Assembly: GCF_036023875.1 (NCBI RefSeq)
Contig: NZ_CP107931.1
Location: 2,976,001-3,040,000 of the forward strand
DNA length: 64,000 nucleotides
From: Mycobacterium sp. NBC_00419
GTDB lineage: Bacteria; Actinomycetota; Actinomycetes; Mycobacteriales; Mycobacteriaceae
Reading direction: 5' to 3'
Numbering within the stretch: the first letter of the stretch is position 1; each line of letters starts with the position of its first letter. Positions 28,667-36,623 of the stretch are shown piece after piece. A program made the position numbers and the translations under genes. The notes under the pieces were generated by a model. That model was not told the DNA's origin. It was given only the letters and a program-made list of their open reading frames with translations, and searched no databases.

Positions 28667-29869
28667 GTGCCGCGCGGGGTTTCTCACATGCTCGACTACC
28701 TGACGACCGAGCCGGTCCGGGTCGCCGCCGTCCTGCGTCTCCCGCTGATCGTGCTCATCGCGCTGTTGGTGTACATCCAGGATGTCGAACACTGGCTGCC
28801 TGATGTCTACGGCGGGGTGCTGCTGCTGTACGCGGCCTTCGCCCTGGGCTGGCTGGTGGTCGTCGTACGCACCCCGATCCGCTGGTGGTTCGGGGTCGCC
28901 TCGACGGCGGTGGACGTGTTCGTCGTGCTGGTGCTGTGCCTGGCCTCCGGCGGCGCGACGGTCTGGCTGCTCCCAGTCTTCTTCCTGGTGCCGATCACTG
29001 TTGCCTTCCTGGACCGCCCCGAACTCACTGCGGCGCTAGGGCTAAGTGCGGCCGGCGGCTACCTGCTCGCCTGGATCGTCTACTCCAAGCGCGACGACAC
29101 CGTGGGGCTGCCCAACGTGGTCTACGTCCAGGTCGGGTGCCTGCTGTGGCTGGCGGCCGCGACCACCGCGCTGTGCTTCGTGTTGTCCAAGCGGCGGGCG
29201 CGGGTGCAGGCGCTGCTCGCTGTGCGCAAGCGGTTGGTTGCCGAATCGATGCAGGCCGACGAGCGCAACAATCGCCGGCTTTCCGAGCAACTGCACGACG
29301 GACCACTGCAGAACCTGCTCGCGGCCCGGCTGGATCTCGAGGATCTGCGTGACCGGCCCAGCGATGAGGGTTTCGACCGCGTCGAGGCGGCGCTGCGGGA
29401 GACGGTCACGCTGCTGCGCAACACCGTCACCAGCCTGCACCCCCAGGTACTGGCCCAGGTCGGGTTGGGTCCGGCGCTTCGAGAGTTGGTGCGGCAATAC
29501 CAGCAGCGCTGGGACGTCACCTTCGACTGTGACATCGACGAGGTCGGCAAACCACGGGCGCAGGCCCTGCTGTATCGGGCCGCCCGTGAACTATTGGCCA
29601 ACGCGCACAAGCATTCTCGCGCCACCCATGTGCAGGTGGCGCTGTACCGGGCCGGTGGGGCGGTGGTACTGCGGGTGGTCGACGACGGAGTGGGTTTCGA
29701 CCCATCGGGGCTCGACCGCAAGGTGGCCGACGGACACATCGGGCTGGCCTCACTGGTCGTGGGCATCGAGGAGATGGGTGGCTCGCTCGGCTTCAGCCAC
29801 ACCGCAGGCGGCGGCTCGACGACCGTGGTGACCATGCCGGATCAGGCGCCCGCCCCAAAAGCACTGTGA
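28667..29869 (+). CDS. Membrane sensor histidine kinase, HisKA_3 type
   Basis: 400 residues from GTG 28667; the ATG at 28688 would remove seven. The N-terminal half has about six membrane helices (for example LPLIVLIALLVYIQ and AVDVFVVLVLCLASG) with little periplasmic sequence, so it probably senses membrane state or a lipophilic signal, as DesK/LiaS-like kinases do. A coiled linker leads to the phospho-acceptor H210 in LSEQLHDGPLQNLL. The ATPase domain shows RELLANAHKHS (N box), VVDDGVGFDPSG (G1) and GHIGLASL. It is in an operon with the response regulator. Confidence 0.92.
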   Translation: MPRGVSHMLDYLTTEPVRVAAVLRLPLIVLIALLVYIQDVEHWLPDVYGGVLLLYAAFALGWLVVVVRTPIRWWFGVASTAVDVFVVLVLCLASGGATVWLLPVFFLVPITVAFLDRPELTAALGLSAAGGYLLAWIVYSKRDDTVGLPNVVYVQVGCLLWLAAATTALCFVLSKRRARVQALLAVRKRLVAESMQADERNNRRLSEQLHDGPLQNLLAARLDLEDLRDRPSDEGFDRVEAALRETVTLLRNTVTSLHPQVLAQVGLGPALRELVRQYQQRWDVTFDCDIDEVGKPRAQALLYRAARELLANAHKHSRATHVQVALYRAGGAVVLRVVDDGVGFDPSGLDRKVADGHIGLASLVVGIEEMGGSLGFSHTAGGGSTTVVTMPDQAPAPKAL

Positions 29870-29929
29870 ACAGCGCCTCCCCGCGCCGAAACCAACAAAC
29901 GGGCACGAAAGTGCGGGTGCGCAGCGCCG

Positions 29930-30406
29930 TTACGTCGATCTCGGCGGCGAGCCGAGGCTGACCTTCACCAGCTTGGCGCGGTCGTCATCGGTGAACGGCA
30001 CCGGGCCGTCATCGCCGAGCAGCACCAGGACGGTGTCGCAGATGCCGACGCAGGCGCCGCCGATGAACAGTCCCGTGGACGCCACGAACGATGTCCGGCC
30101 GATCCGTCCGACACCGGCCCCGGTCTGCACCAGGGCGGGCCAGTGCGCCTCGGCCAGGAAGTGCACGGCGTTCTGAGACGTCACCAGCCGGAACCGTCGG
30201 GTGGCGACGTCGTAGATGTCGGGAAACACCGAGCGGTTCATGGTGGCCCGGGCGTTCTCGTGCATCGACTCCAGCGCCAGGTTGTTCAGGTGACCGTTGG
30301 CGTCCATATCGCCGTAGCGCGCCTGCACGGCGTCGACGATCGGATAGTTGTCCAGCTGTAGCCGCGCCTGATGGGGCCGCTCGGCGATGGTCGTCCATTC
30401 GGTCAC
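29930..30406 (-). CDS. Acyl-CoA thioesterase, 4HBT hotdog fold
   Basis: 158 residues from a GTG start. VQARYGDMDANGHLNNLA is the 4-hydroxybenzoyl-CoA-thioesterase-type active-site segment, with the conserved Asp and the helix that follows, and VGRIGRTSFVASTGLF is the central beta hairpin. It should hydrolyse acyl-CoA thioesters in the cytosol, with chain preference unknown. It converges with the histidine kinase gene across 60 bp and is divergent from the ABC transporter operon across 88 bp. No operator stands out. Confidence 0.85.
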   Translation of the reverse strand: MTEWTTIAERPHQARLQLDNYPIVDAVQARYGDMDANGHLNNLALESMHENARATMNRSVFPDIYDVATRRFRLVTSQNAVHFLAEAHWPALVQTGAGVGRIGRTSFVASTGLFIGGACVGICDTVLVLLGDDGPVPFTDDDRAKLVKVSLGSPPRST

Positions 30407-30494
30407 AAGCAGGTGAGCCTATCTGTTGCGTGGACTTTCACTCGCGCTGAGCGCAGCCGTTCCTTTCCTGTGAGGACGCCGTCACAGTGTCCGG

Positions 30495-31358
30495 GTGTCT
30501 GTGTTCGTTGACGTGACCCCGGATGAGGGGGCCCGGCCGGCTGCTGCCGAGCCGCGATCCTCCAGCCGATGGGGCGACCTGGCCACGCGCGTCGGTCTTC
30601 CGTTGCTCTCGGTCCTGGTCTTCTTTCTCCTCTGGCAGTTCGCCGCCGCCAGCGAGATCTGGAACCAGACGTTCGTGCCCTACCCGAGCACCGTGTGGCA
30701 CGCCTTCGTCGATGTCTCCACCACTCACGACGGAGTCCGTGGCTACGCCGGATATCTGCTGTGGGAGCACCTCTACATGACCCTGCGCCGGGTGTTCGTC
30801 GGCGTGGTCATCGGTGTCGCGCTCGGCGTGCTGCTCGGCCTGGCGATGGGGTCCATCCCGTGGGTGCGCAGCGTGCTCGAACCATGGCTGACGTTCCTGC
30901 GGGCGCTGCCCCCGCTGGCGTACTTCTTCCTCCTGGTCATCTGGCTGGGCATCGACGAAGCACCCAAGATCACGCTGCTGGCCCTGGCGGCACTGCCGCC
31001 CGCCGCCGTGGCGACCACCGCGGCGGTCGTCGCCGTCCCCGTCAGCCTGGTGGAGGCCGCCCGCGCGCTGGGCGCCTCCCGGCGTGACGTCGTTCGCGAC
31101 ATCGTGATCCCGTCGGCACTGCCCGAGACGTTCACCGGCATTCGGCTGGCGGTCGGCATGGCTTACTCGTCGGTGGTCGCCGCCGAGTTGTTCAACGGCA
31201 TTCCTGGTATCGGCGGCCTGGTCAAGGACGCCAGCAATTACAACAACACTCCCGTGGTGCTCGTCGGCATCTTCGCCATCGGCATCTCGGGTTTGGTGAT
31301 CGACGGTCTGCTGCGCTCGGTCGAGCGCCGCGCCGTCCCCTGGAGAGGAAAAGTATGA
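30495..31358 (+). CDS. ABC transporter permease, TauC/SsuC type
   Basis: 287 residues from a GTG start, with a weak ribosome site. Six hydrophobic helices are present; the EAA loop that contacts the ATPase is EAARALGASRRDVVRDIVIPSALPETFTG. The family brings in taurine, alkanesulfonates, nitrate or thiamine precursors. The gene order permease, binding protein, ATPase and the 4-bp overlap with the next gene show one operon. A separate promoter is likely in the 88-bp gap upstream. Confidence 0.9.
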   Translation: MSVFVDVTPDEGARPAAAEPRSSSRWGDLATRVGLPLLSVLVFFLLWQFAAASEIWNQTFVPYPSTVWHAFVDVSTTHDGVRGYAGYLLWEHLYMTLRRVFVGVVIGVALGVLLGLAMGSIPWVRSVLEPWLTFLRALPPLAYFFLLVIWLGIDEAPKITLLALAALPPAAVATTAAVVAVPVSLVEAARALGASRRDVVRDIVIPSALPETFTGIRLAVGMAYSSVVAAELFNGIPGIGGLVKDASNYNNTPVVLVGIFAIGISGLVIDGLLRSVERRAVPWRGKV

Positions 31359-32389
31359 AGCGCAGGAAAATTGCCGCGATCGCCCTTGCCGCGGTCACCA
31401 TGATCGGGTTGGCGGGCTGCTCGGTCGATCAGGGCAAGAACGATGCGGGCAAGCCGACGCTGCGCATCGGGTACCAGACCTTCCCCAGCGGCGACCTCAT
31501 CGTCAAGAACAACCGGTGGCTGGAAGACGCGCTGCCGGACTACAACATCAAGTGGATCAAGTTCGACTCCGGCGCCGACGTGAACACCGCCTTCATCGCC
31601 AAGGAACTCGACTTCGGCGCCCTAGGCTCCAGCCCGGTGGCGCGCGGCCTGTCGGCCCCGCTCAACATTCCCTACAGCGTGGCCTTCGTCCTCGACGTCG
31701 CAGGCGACAACGAGGCGCTGGTCGCCCGCAACGGCTCCGGCATCAACTCGATCGCCGACCTCAGGGGCAAGCGTGTCGCCACCCCGTTCGCGTCCACCGC
31801 GCATTACAGCCTGCTCGCCGCACTGGCCCAGAATGGCTTGTCGCCCAGCGATGTTCAGCTGATCGACCTGCAGCCCCAGGCGATCCTGGCGGCCTGGGAT
31901 CGCGGCGACATCGCGGCGGCCTACACCTGGTTGCCGACGCTGGATCAGCTGCGCAAGACCGGCAAGGACCTGATCACCAGCCGGCAGCTGGCCCAGGACG
32001 GCAAGCCGACCCTCGACCTGGCCGCGGTGGCGAACTCCTTCGCCAAGGACAAGCCCGAGGTCGTCGACGTGTGGCGCAAGCAGCAGGCGCGGGCACTGAC
32101 CGTGATCAAGGACGATCCGGCCGCGGCGGCAAAGGCCATCGCCGCTGAGATCGGGCTGTCCCCGGCCGAGGTCGAAGGCCAGCTCAAGCAGGGCGTGTAC
32201 CTGACACCGCAGGAGGTCGCCTCACCGCAGTGGCTGGGCACCGAAGGTAACCCGGGCAACATCGCCGCCAACCTGGAGAGCGCCTCGCAGTTCCTCGCCG
32301 AGCAGAAGCAGATCCCTGCTGCTGCACCGCTGAAGACGTTCCAGGACGCCATCTATACCCAAGGTCTGCCCGATGTCATCACCAAGTGA
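31355..32389 (+). CDS. ABC transporter substrate-binding lipoprotein, TauA/SsuA type
   Basis: 344 residues. A lipoprotein signal ends at C22 (MIGLAGC), so the protein is anchored outside the membrane. TLRIGYQTFPSGDLIVKNN, KFDSGADVNTAFIAKELDFGALGSSPVARG and DLRGKRVATPFASTAHYSLLAAL match aliphatic sulfonate/taurine-binding proteins. AAYTWLPTLDQL lies at the domain interface. Taurine is the likeliest ligand by similarity, but no desulfonating dioxygenase (TauD) is beside the operon, so the ligand is uncertain. The ATG overlaps the permease stop by 4 bp. Confidence 0.9.
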   Translation: MKRRKIAAIALAAVTMIGLAGCSVDQGKNDAGKPTLRIGYQTFPSGDLIVKNNRWLEDALPDYNIKWIKFDSGADVNTAFIAKELDFGALGSSPVARGLSAPLNIPYSVAFVLDVAGDNEALVARNGSGINSIADLRGKRVATPFASTAHYSLLAALAQNGLSPSDVQLIDLQPQAILAAWDRGDIAAAYTWLPTLDQLRKTGKDLITSRQLAQDGKPTLDLAAVANSFAKDKPEVVDVWRKQQARALTVIKDDPAAAAKAIAAEIGLSPAEVEGQLKQGVYLTPQEVASPQWLGTEGNPGNIAANLESASQFLAEQKQIPAAAPLKTFQDAIYTQGLPDVITK

Positions 32390-33197
32390 GACGGTGGCAG
32401 GCGCCCAGGCGCCAACCGGCGCGGGCTCACACACCGACGGCGGCATCCACATTCGGGGTGTGGCGCACCGCTACGGCACGACGACCGCGCTGGGACCGGT
32501 AGACCTCGACGTCGAACCGGGATCGTTCCTGGTGCTGGTGGGTGCCTCCGGGTGCGGCAAGAGCACGCTGCTCCGGCTGATCGCCGGGTTCGAATCGCCG
32601 ACCGAGGGTGACCTGACGGTCTCGGGCCGCAATCCGGTGCCCGGCAAGACCGCGGGTGTGGTCTTCCAGCAGCCCAGGCTGTTTCCGTGGCGCAATGTCG
32701 GCGGCAACATCGAGCTGGCGCTGAAGTACGCGGGGACGCCGCGGGAACGGCGCGCTCACCGGCGCGATGAGCTGCTGCACCGCGTCGGGCTCGAAGCCAT
32801 CGCGGACCGCAAGATCTGGGAGATCAGCGGGGGTCAGCAGCAGCGGGTGGCCATCGCCAGGGCACTGGCCTCCGAGCGCCCCGAGACCTCGCTGCTGCTT
32901 CTCGACGAACCGTTCGCCGCGCTCGACGCGCTGACTCGGGAACGGTTGCAGGAGGATGTGCGTCAGGTCAGCGCCGAGTCGGGCCGCACGACGGTGTTCG
33001 TCACCCACAGCGCCGACGAGGCCGCCTTCCTGGGCTCTCGGATCGTGGTGCTGACCCGCCGTCCCGGTCAGGTCGCTCTGGATCTGCCGGTCGATCTGCC
33101 GCGTACCGGGATCGATCCCGACGAGCTGCGCCGTTCCCCGGAATACACCCGGCTGCGTTCCGAGGTCGGCCGGGCGGTGAAAGCGGCTGCCGCTTAA
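32373..33197 (+). CDS. ABC transporter ATP-binding protein, TauB/SsuB type
   Basis: 274 residues. Walker A is GASGCGKST, the Q loop lies in VVFQQPRLFPWRN, the signature is SGGQQQRVAIARA, Walker B is LLLLDEPFAALDA and the switch histidine is in TVFVTHSADEA. It energises the permease encoded at 30495. The ATG lies inside the end of the binding-protein gene, a 17-bp overlap that implies translational coupling. Its own stop overlaps the end of the convergent ltrA-like gene by 4 bp. Confidence 0.94.
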   Translation: MSSPSETVAGAQAPTGAGSHTDGGIHIRGVAHRYGTTTALGPVDLDVEPGSFLVLVGASGCGKSTLLRLIAGFESPTEGDLTVSGRNPVPGKTAGVVFQQPRLFPWRNVGGNIELALKYAGTPRERRAHRRDELLHRVGLEAIADRKIWEISGGQQQRVAIARALASERPETSLLLLDEPFAALDALTRERLQEDVRQVSAESGRTTVFVTHSADEAAFLGSRIVVLTRRPGQVALDLPVDLPRTGIDPDELRRSPEYTRLRSEVGRAVKAAAA

Positions 33198-34333
33198 GCG
33201 CTTTGAGCGGCGTGGCGCCAGCTGACCAGTGCGGCCGCCGCGACCATCACGGCGGCGGCACCGACCAGGGGGTTGGGCAGCAGCGCGCTGGCCAGCATGG
33301 CCACCGTCAGTGCGACGGTGCCGACCGCCTGAAGTGCGTCGCGGCGCAGCGAGTCGAGCACCAGCCACGTCGAGAACAGGAACACGGCAAGCGGAACGGT
33401 CAGCGTCAGGCCGGCCGCGACATGGGGCAGGTGGCCCTCGCCGAGGTGTTCGGCCACTGCGACCTCCACGCCCGCCGAGAATGCCGCCGCCGAGGCGAAG
33501 ATGAAGTAGTGCAGGTAACCCCAGAAGAACGCCCGCGGCAAGCTGACCGCGTGGTCGCGCTGCGGACGGTCGAAATAGATCCACCACATCGCGGCCACGA
33601 TCACCAGTGAGCACGCCGCGACGAGGATCAGCCCATTGCGCTCCGCTGCGTTGGACATGCCGCCGATGATCGAATTGGCCACTGCCAGAATGGATTCACC
33701 AAGCACGATGAGGGTGAAAAGGCCGTATCGCTCGGCGATGTGGCTGTGGTGATAATTCGTCGTCTGGTGACGTTCGGCGATCACGGCGACCGAGAGGTCC
33801 GCGGCAGCGAGCACCGGGAACAGCCACACCGGACCGCCGAACACCGCCCACGCGACCCACAGTGACTGGGCCACGATGATGCCGACGGCGTAGCGCACAC
33901 AGGTGCCGCGGTACTCCGGGTCGCTGATCGCGGCGCGCGTCCACTGGGCCGCCATCGCCACCCGCATGATGACGTAGCCGATGACAATGGCCCGAAAGTC
34001 GTTGTCCAGCATGGCGCGTTGCGCACCCGCGGCGATGGTCAGGGCGCCGGCCATCTGGACGAAGGTGGTCAGCCGGTAGAGCCAGTCGTCGGTGTCGTAC
34101 GCGCTGGCAAACCAGGTGAAGTTGATCCAGGCATTGAGGATCGCGAAGAACACCATCGCGTACGCGGCGATCCCGTGCGCGAAGTGCTGCTCTTCCCACA
34201 GGTGATGCAGCGCGCCGGAGGCCTGGGACACAGCGACGACGAAGACCAGGTCGAACAACAGCTCCAGGGAGCTCGCGGCACGGTGCGATTCATTAGGGTC
34301 GCGGGCGAGCATGGCCCGCAGGCCGGCCGTCAA
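33194..34333 (-). CDS. Low-temperature-requirement A (LtrA)-family membrane protein
   Basis: 379 residues from TTG 34333, or 372 from ATG 34312. The hallmark SSLELLFDLVFVVAVSQ follows directly after the start, then about ten to twelve hydrophobic helices including WINFTWFASAYDTDDWLYRLTTFVQMAGAL and HHSHIAERYGLFTLIVLGESI, where the conserved ERYGLFTLIVLGE box of the family is seen. The function of LtrA proteins is not settled. It lies on the minus strand after a 36-codon micro-gene, 30 bp away, and may be co-transcribed with it. Confidence 0.88.
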   Translation of the reverse strand: MTAGLRAMLARDPNESHRAASSLELLFDLVFVVAVSQASGALHHLWEEQHFAHGIAAYAMVFFAILNAWINFTWFASAYDTDDWLYRLTTFVQMAGALTIAAGAQRAMLDNDFRAIVIGYVIMRVAMAAQWTRAAISDPEYRGTCVRYAVGIIVAQSLWVAWAVFGGPVWLFPVLAAADLSVAVIAERHQTTNYHHSHIAERYGLFTLIVLGESILAVANSIIGGMSNAAERNGLILVAACSLVIVAAMWWIYFDRPQRDHAVSLPRAFFWGYLHYFIFASAAAFSAGVEVAVAEHLGEGHLPHVAAGLTLTVPLAVFLFSTWLVLDSLRRDALQAVGTVALTVAMLASALLPNPLVGAAAVMVAAAALVSWRHAAQSA

Positions 34334-34363
34334 CGGCGGCGGCAGTGGTGAGAGGGCGCTCGG

Positions 34364-34474
34364 CTAAACCGGCGGGTAGGCGGGCGGTGGGTAGACCCCA
34401 CGCAATGCCCAGGGCAGCCAGCTGAAGAAATACTCGACCTCGTCGCTCGCGTCATAATCCGGATTCGGATCCAT
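34364..34474 (-). CDS. 36-residue conserved-looking micro-protein
   Basis: A 36-codon frame from ATG 34474 to TAG 34364. It is preceded by a strong ribosome site, GGAGGAAA, with seven bases before the ATG. The peptide starts MDPNPDYDASDEVEYFF, continues with SWLPWALRGVY and ends in a Pro/Tyr-rich tail PPPAYPPV. The acidic start, the short amphipathic Trp/Leu core and the proline-rich end look like a designed small protein rather than chance. It stands between ltrA and TetR, where from memory M. tuberculosis has the tiny annotated gene Rv0157A. Function unknown; a membrane-surface or partner-binding peptide is possible. Confidence 0.65.
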   Translation of the reverse strand: MDPNPDYDASDEVEYFFSWLPWALRGVYPPPAYPPV

Positions 34475-34589
34475 ACCTATTTCCTCCGCATCCTTCGGCC
34501 GCAACTTCGAGGCATTCCAGCTCCGCACTTACTGTCCGGGAGTCTAGCCCGACGGCACGCACTGCAACACCGATCATCGCCATTGCCTA

Positions 34590-34605
34590 AACTGTCCAAC
34601 CAGTT
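34590..34605. promoter_or_regulatory. Inverted repeat upstream of a TetR gene
   Basis: AACTG-TCCAAC-CAGTT forms a 5-bp inverted repeat, with partly matching CTA and TAG outside it, 45 bp before the TetR start at 34651. This is a plausible autoregulatory operator for that TetR. Binding is inferred from position and shape only. Confidence 0.45.
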
Positions 34606-34650
34606 GATAGATAGCCGGCTGCGGTCGGAGTAGGACGAGCGAGGACAACC

Positions 34651-35310
34651 ATGCCACCCGAGAACGGGATGACCCGGCGCGAAGAGCTGCTGGCCGTCGC
34701 CACCAAGCTGTTCGCCGCCCGTGGCTATCACGGCACCCGGATGGATGACGTCGCCGACGTCGTCGGCCTGAACAAGGCCACCGTGTACCACTACTACGCC
34801 AGTAAGTCGCTGATCCTGTTCGACATCTACCAGCGGGCGGCCGACAACACCTTGCTGGCCGTGCACGACGACCCGTCCTGGACCGCCCGTGAGGCGCTCT
34901 ACCAGTACACCGTGCGGCTGCTGAACAACATCGCCGACAACCCCGAGGGGGCGGCGGTGTACTTCCAGGAGCAGCCCTACATCACCGAGTGGTTCACCGA
35001 CGAGCAGGTCGCCGAGGTGCGCGACAAGGAGACCCAGGTCTTCGAGCACGTGACCGGCCTGATCGACCGCGGCATCGCCAGCGGGGAGTTCTACGAGTGC
35101 GACTCGCACGTGGTGGCCCTGGGCTACATCGGCATGACCCTGGGTGCCTACCGCTGGCTACGGCCCGACGGCCGGCGCAGCGCCAAGGAGATCGCCGCCG
35201 AGTTCAGCACGGCCCTGCTGCGCGGCCTGATCCGCGACGAGAAGGTGCGGGTGGAATCACCGCTCGGTGCCGTCGAAGGCCGCGGCGCAGCCGACAAGGC
35301 GCACGCCTAG
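34651..35310 (+). CDS. TetR-family transcriptional regulator (Rv0158-like)
   Basis: 219 residues. The DNA-binding domain is RREELLAVATKLFAARGYHGTRMDDVADVVGLNKATVYHYYASK, with NKATVYHYY as the recognition helix. The ligand domain contains AAVYFQEQPYITEWFTDEQVAEVRDKE and GYIGMTLGAYRWLRPDG, features of the KstR2-like TetR_C_33 group often linked to acyl-CoA ligands. It is followed 30 bp later by the SRPBCC gene and precedes the mce1 locus, in the same order as Rv0158 in M. tuberculosis from memory. An inverted repeat lies upstream. Confidence 0.9.
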   Translation: MPPENGMTRREELLAVATKLFAARGYHGTRMDDVADVVGLNKATVYHYYASKSLILFDIYQRAADNTLLAVHDDPSWTAREALYQYTVRLLNNIADNPEGAAVYFQEQPYITEWFTDEQVAEVRDKETQVFEHVTGLIDRGIASGEFYECDSHVVALGYIGMTLGAYRWLRPDGRRSAKEIAAEFSTALLRGLIRDEKVRVESPLGAVEGRGAADKAHA

Positions 35311-35340
35311 GCGCCCTGCGCAGCTGGATATGATCGGCCG

Positions 35341-35781
35341 ATGCCGCTCGTCTCCAAAACGCTAGAGGTCAACGCCGACGCCACGTCGATCCTGGGCATC
35401 GTCGCCGATTTCGAGGCGTACCCCGAGTGGAATGACGAGGTCAAAGCCGTCTACATCCTGGCGCGCTATGACGACGGCCGGCCCAGCCAGCTGCGGATCG
35501 ACACGGTCATCCAGGGCCACGAGAGCACCTTCATCCAGGCCGTCTACTACCCGGGCGAGGGTCAGATCCAGACGGTGCTTCAGCAGGGTGACCTGTTCAC
35601 CAAGCAGGATCAGCTGTTCTCGGTGGTGGCGATGGGCCCGGCCAGCCTGCTGACCGTCGACCTCGAGGTGGAGACCTCGATGCCGGTGCCCAGCCTGATG
35701 GTCAAGAAACTGACCGGCGACGTGCTCGAGCACCTGGCCAACAGTCTTAAGACTCGCGCCGAGCAGCTAGCCGCCACCTGA
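35341..35781 (+). CDS. SRPBCC (cyclase/dehydrase-like) protein, Rv0164/TB18.5-like
   Basis: 146 residues with the START/Bet v 1-like lipid-binding fold. SKTLEVNADATSILGIVADFEAYPEWNDEVKAV is the classic polyketide cyclase/dehydrase start, and the C-terminal helix is LTGDVLEHLANSLKTRAEQL. Such proteins bind a hydrophobic ligand in a cavity; no catalytic residues are evident. It ends four bases from the convergent mce1R stop. The M. tuberculosis counterpart is the T-cell antigen TB18.5, also beside mce1R. Confidence 0.88.
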   Translation: MPLVSKTLEVNADATSILGIVADFEAYPEWNDEVKAVYILARYDDGRPSQLRIDTVIQGHESTFIQAVYYPGEGQIQTVLQQGDLFTKQDQLFSVVAMGPASLLTVDLEVETSMPVPSLMVKKLTGDVLEHLANSLKTRAEQLAAT

Positions 35782-35785
35782 CGCG

Positions 35786-36478
35786 TCAGCGCCAGATTCC
35801 GCTGGTTTCGAGCTGTTCCATCAGCCGTGCGGCACCGTCGGCGAACTCCTGCTCGACGAGCCCCATCGCCGTCTCCCGGTCGCGGCGGCGCAGCGCGTCG
35901 ATGAGTTGGCGGTGGTTCTCGACCGCCGCGTGACCCCAGGCCATATCGGTGACGTAGATCAGCGGGGGCATGTAGCGCGCCACGTGCAGCAGGAACCAGG
36001 ACAGTTTGATGCGCCCGGTGGCCCGGTTGAACGACCGGTGGAAGCTGAATTCGGCAGCGGCGATGGCTGCCGGGTCGCCGTCGAGGACGGCGCTCGCCAG
36101 GATGTCATTGGCGTGGGCCAGTTCGTCGATCTGTTCGTCGGTCAAGCGCTCGACGGCTGAGGCGGCGAGCTCCTTGGCCATGGTCGCCTGCAACCAGTAG
36201 ATGTCGGCGATGTCCTGGCGGCTCAGTGGCAGCACGACGTAGCCGCGGCGGGGCTCCAGGCGCACCATCCCCTCGCCGCGCAGGGTCAGCAAAGCCTCCC
36301 GGACCGGGGTGATGCTGACCCCGAGTTGGGCGGCCGTCTCGTCGAGCCGGATGAAGGTCCCCGGCCGCAGGCTGCCCGTCATGATCGCCTCGCGCAGGTG
36401 CTGGGCGACCTCGTCGGCCAGCTGGGAACGGCGAGGTCGCGGGGGGTTCGCCGGGCGTGCTGAGGTCGGTGCGTTCAC
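35786..36478 (-). CDS. mce1R: Mce1R, FadR-type GntR repressor of mce1
   Basis: 230 residues from a GTG start. The winged helix is RRSQLADEVAQHLREAIMTGSLRPGTFIRLDETAAQLGVSITPVREALLTLRGEGMV, and the C-terminal FCD domain contains EFSFHRSFNRATG and HRQLIDALRRRD with the histidines and Asp that bind metal or ligand. It is divergent from fadD5 and the mce1 operon, as in M. tuberculosis where Mce1R (Rv0165c) represses the operon and responds to fatty acids. A palindrome beside a -10 box lies in the 145-bp gap. Confidence 0.93.
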   Translation of the reverse strand: MNAPTSARPANPPRPRRSQLADEVAQHLREAIMTGSLRPGTFIRLDETAAQLGVSITPVREALLTLRGEGMVRLEPRRGYVVLPLSRQDIADIYWLQATMAKELAASAVERLTDEQIDELAHANDILASAVLDGDPAAIAAAEFSFHRSFNRATGRIKLSWFLLHVARYMPPLIYVTDMAWGHAAVENHRQLIDALRRRDRETAMGLVEQEFADGAARLMEQLETSGIWR

Positions 36479-36539
36479 GTGACCTCCGAGGACTTGTGTG
36501 GGCCGCCGGTAACCAATAGTGTGACGCGGGCGACATCAG

Positions 36540-36556
36540 ATTTGATCAAATATAAC
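36540..36556 (+). promoter_or_regulatory. Candidate Mce1R operator and mce1/fadD5 -10 box
   Basis: ATTTGATCAAAT (36540-36551) is a perfect 12-bp palindrome. TATAAC (36551-36556) overlaps its last base and matches a -10 hexamer, so a repressor on the palindrome would block the promoter. The region also has two GTTCAC copies (36581 and 36592). It is 68 bp upstream of the fadD5 GTG. Assignment to Mce1R rests on position. Confidence 0.6.
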
Positions 36557-36623
36557 GGCGATCGAGCTTTCTGGTATCGCGTTCACCCAACGTTCACAGC
36601 AGGCGAACGGAGCACAGGACGAG

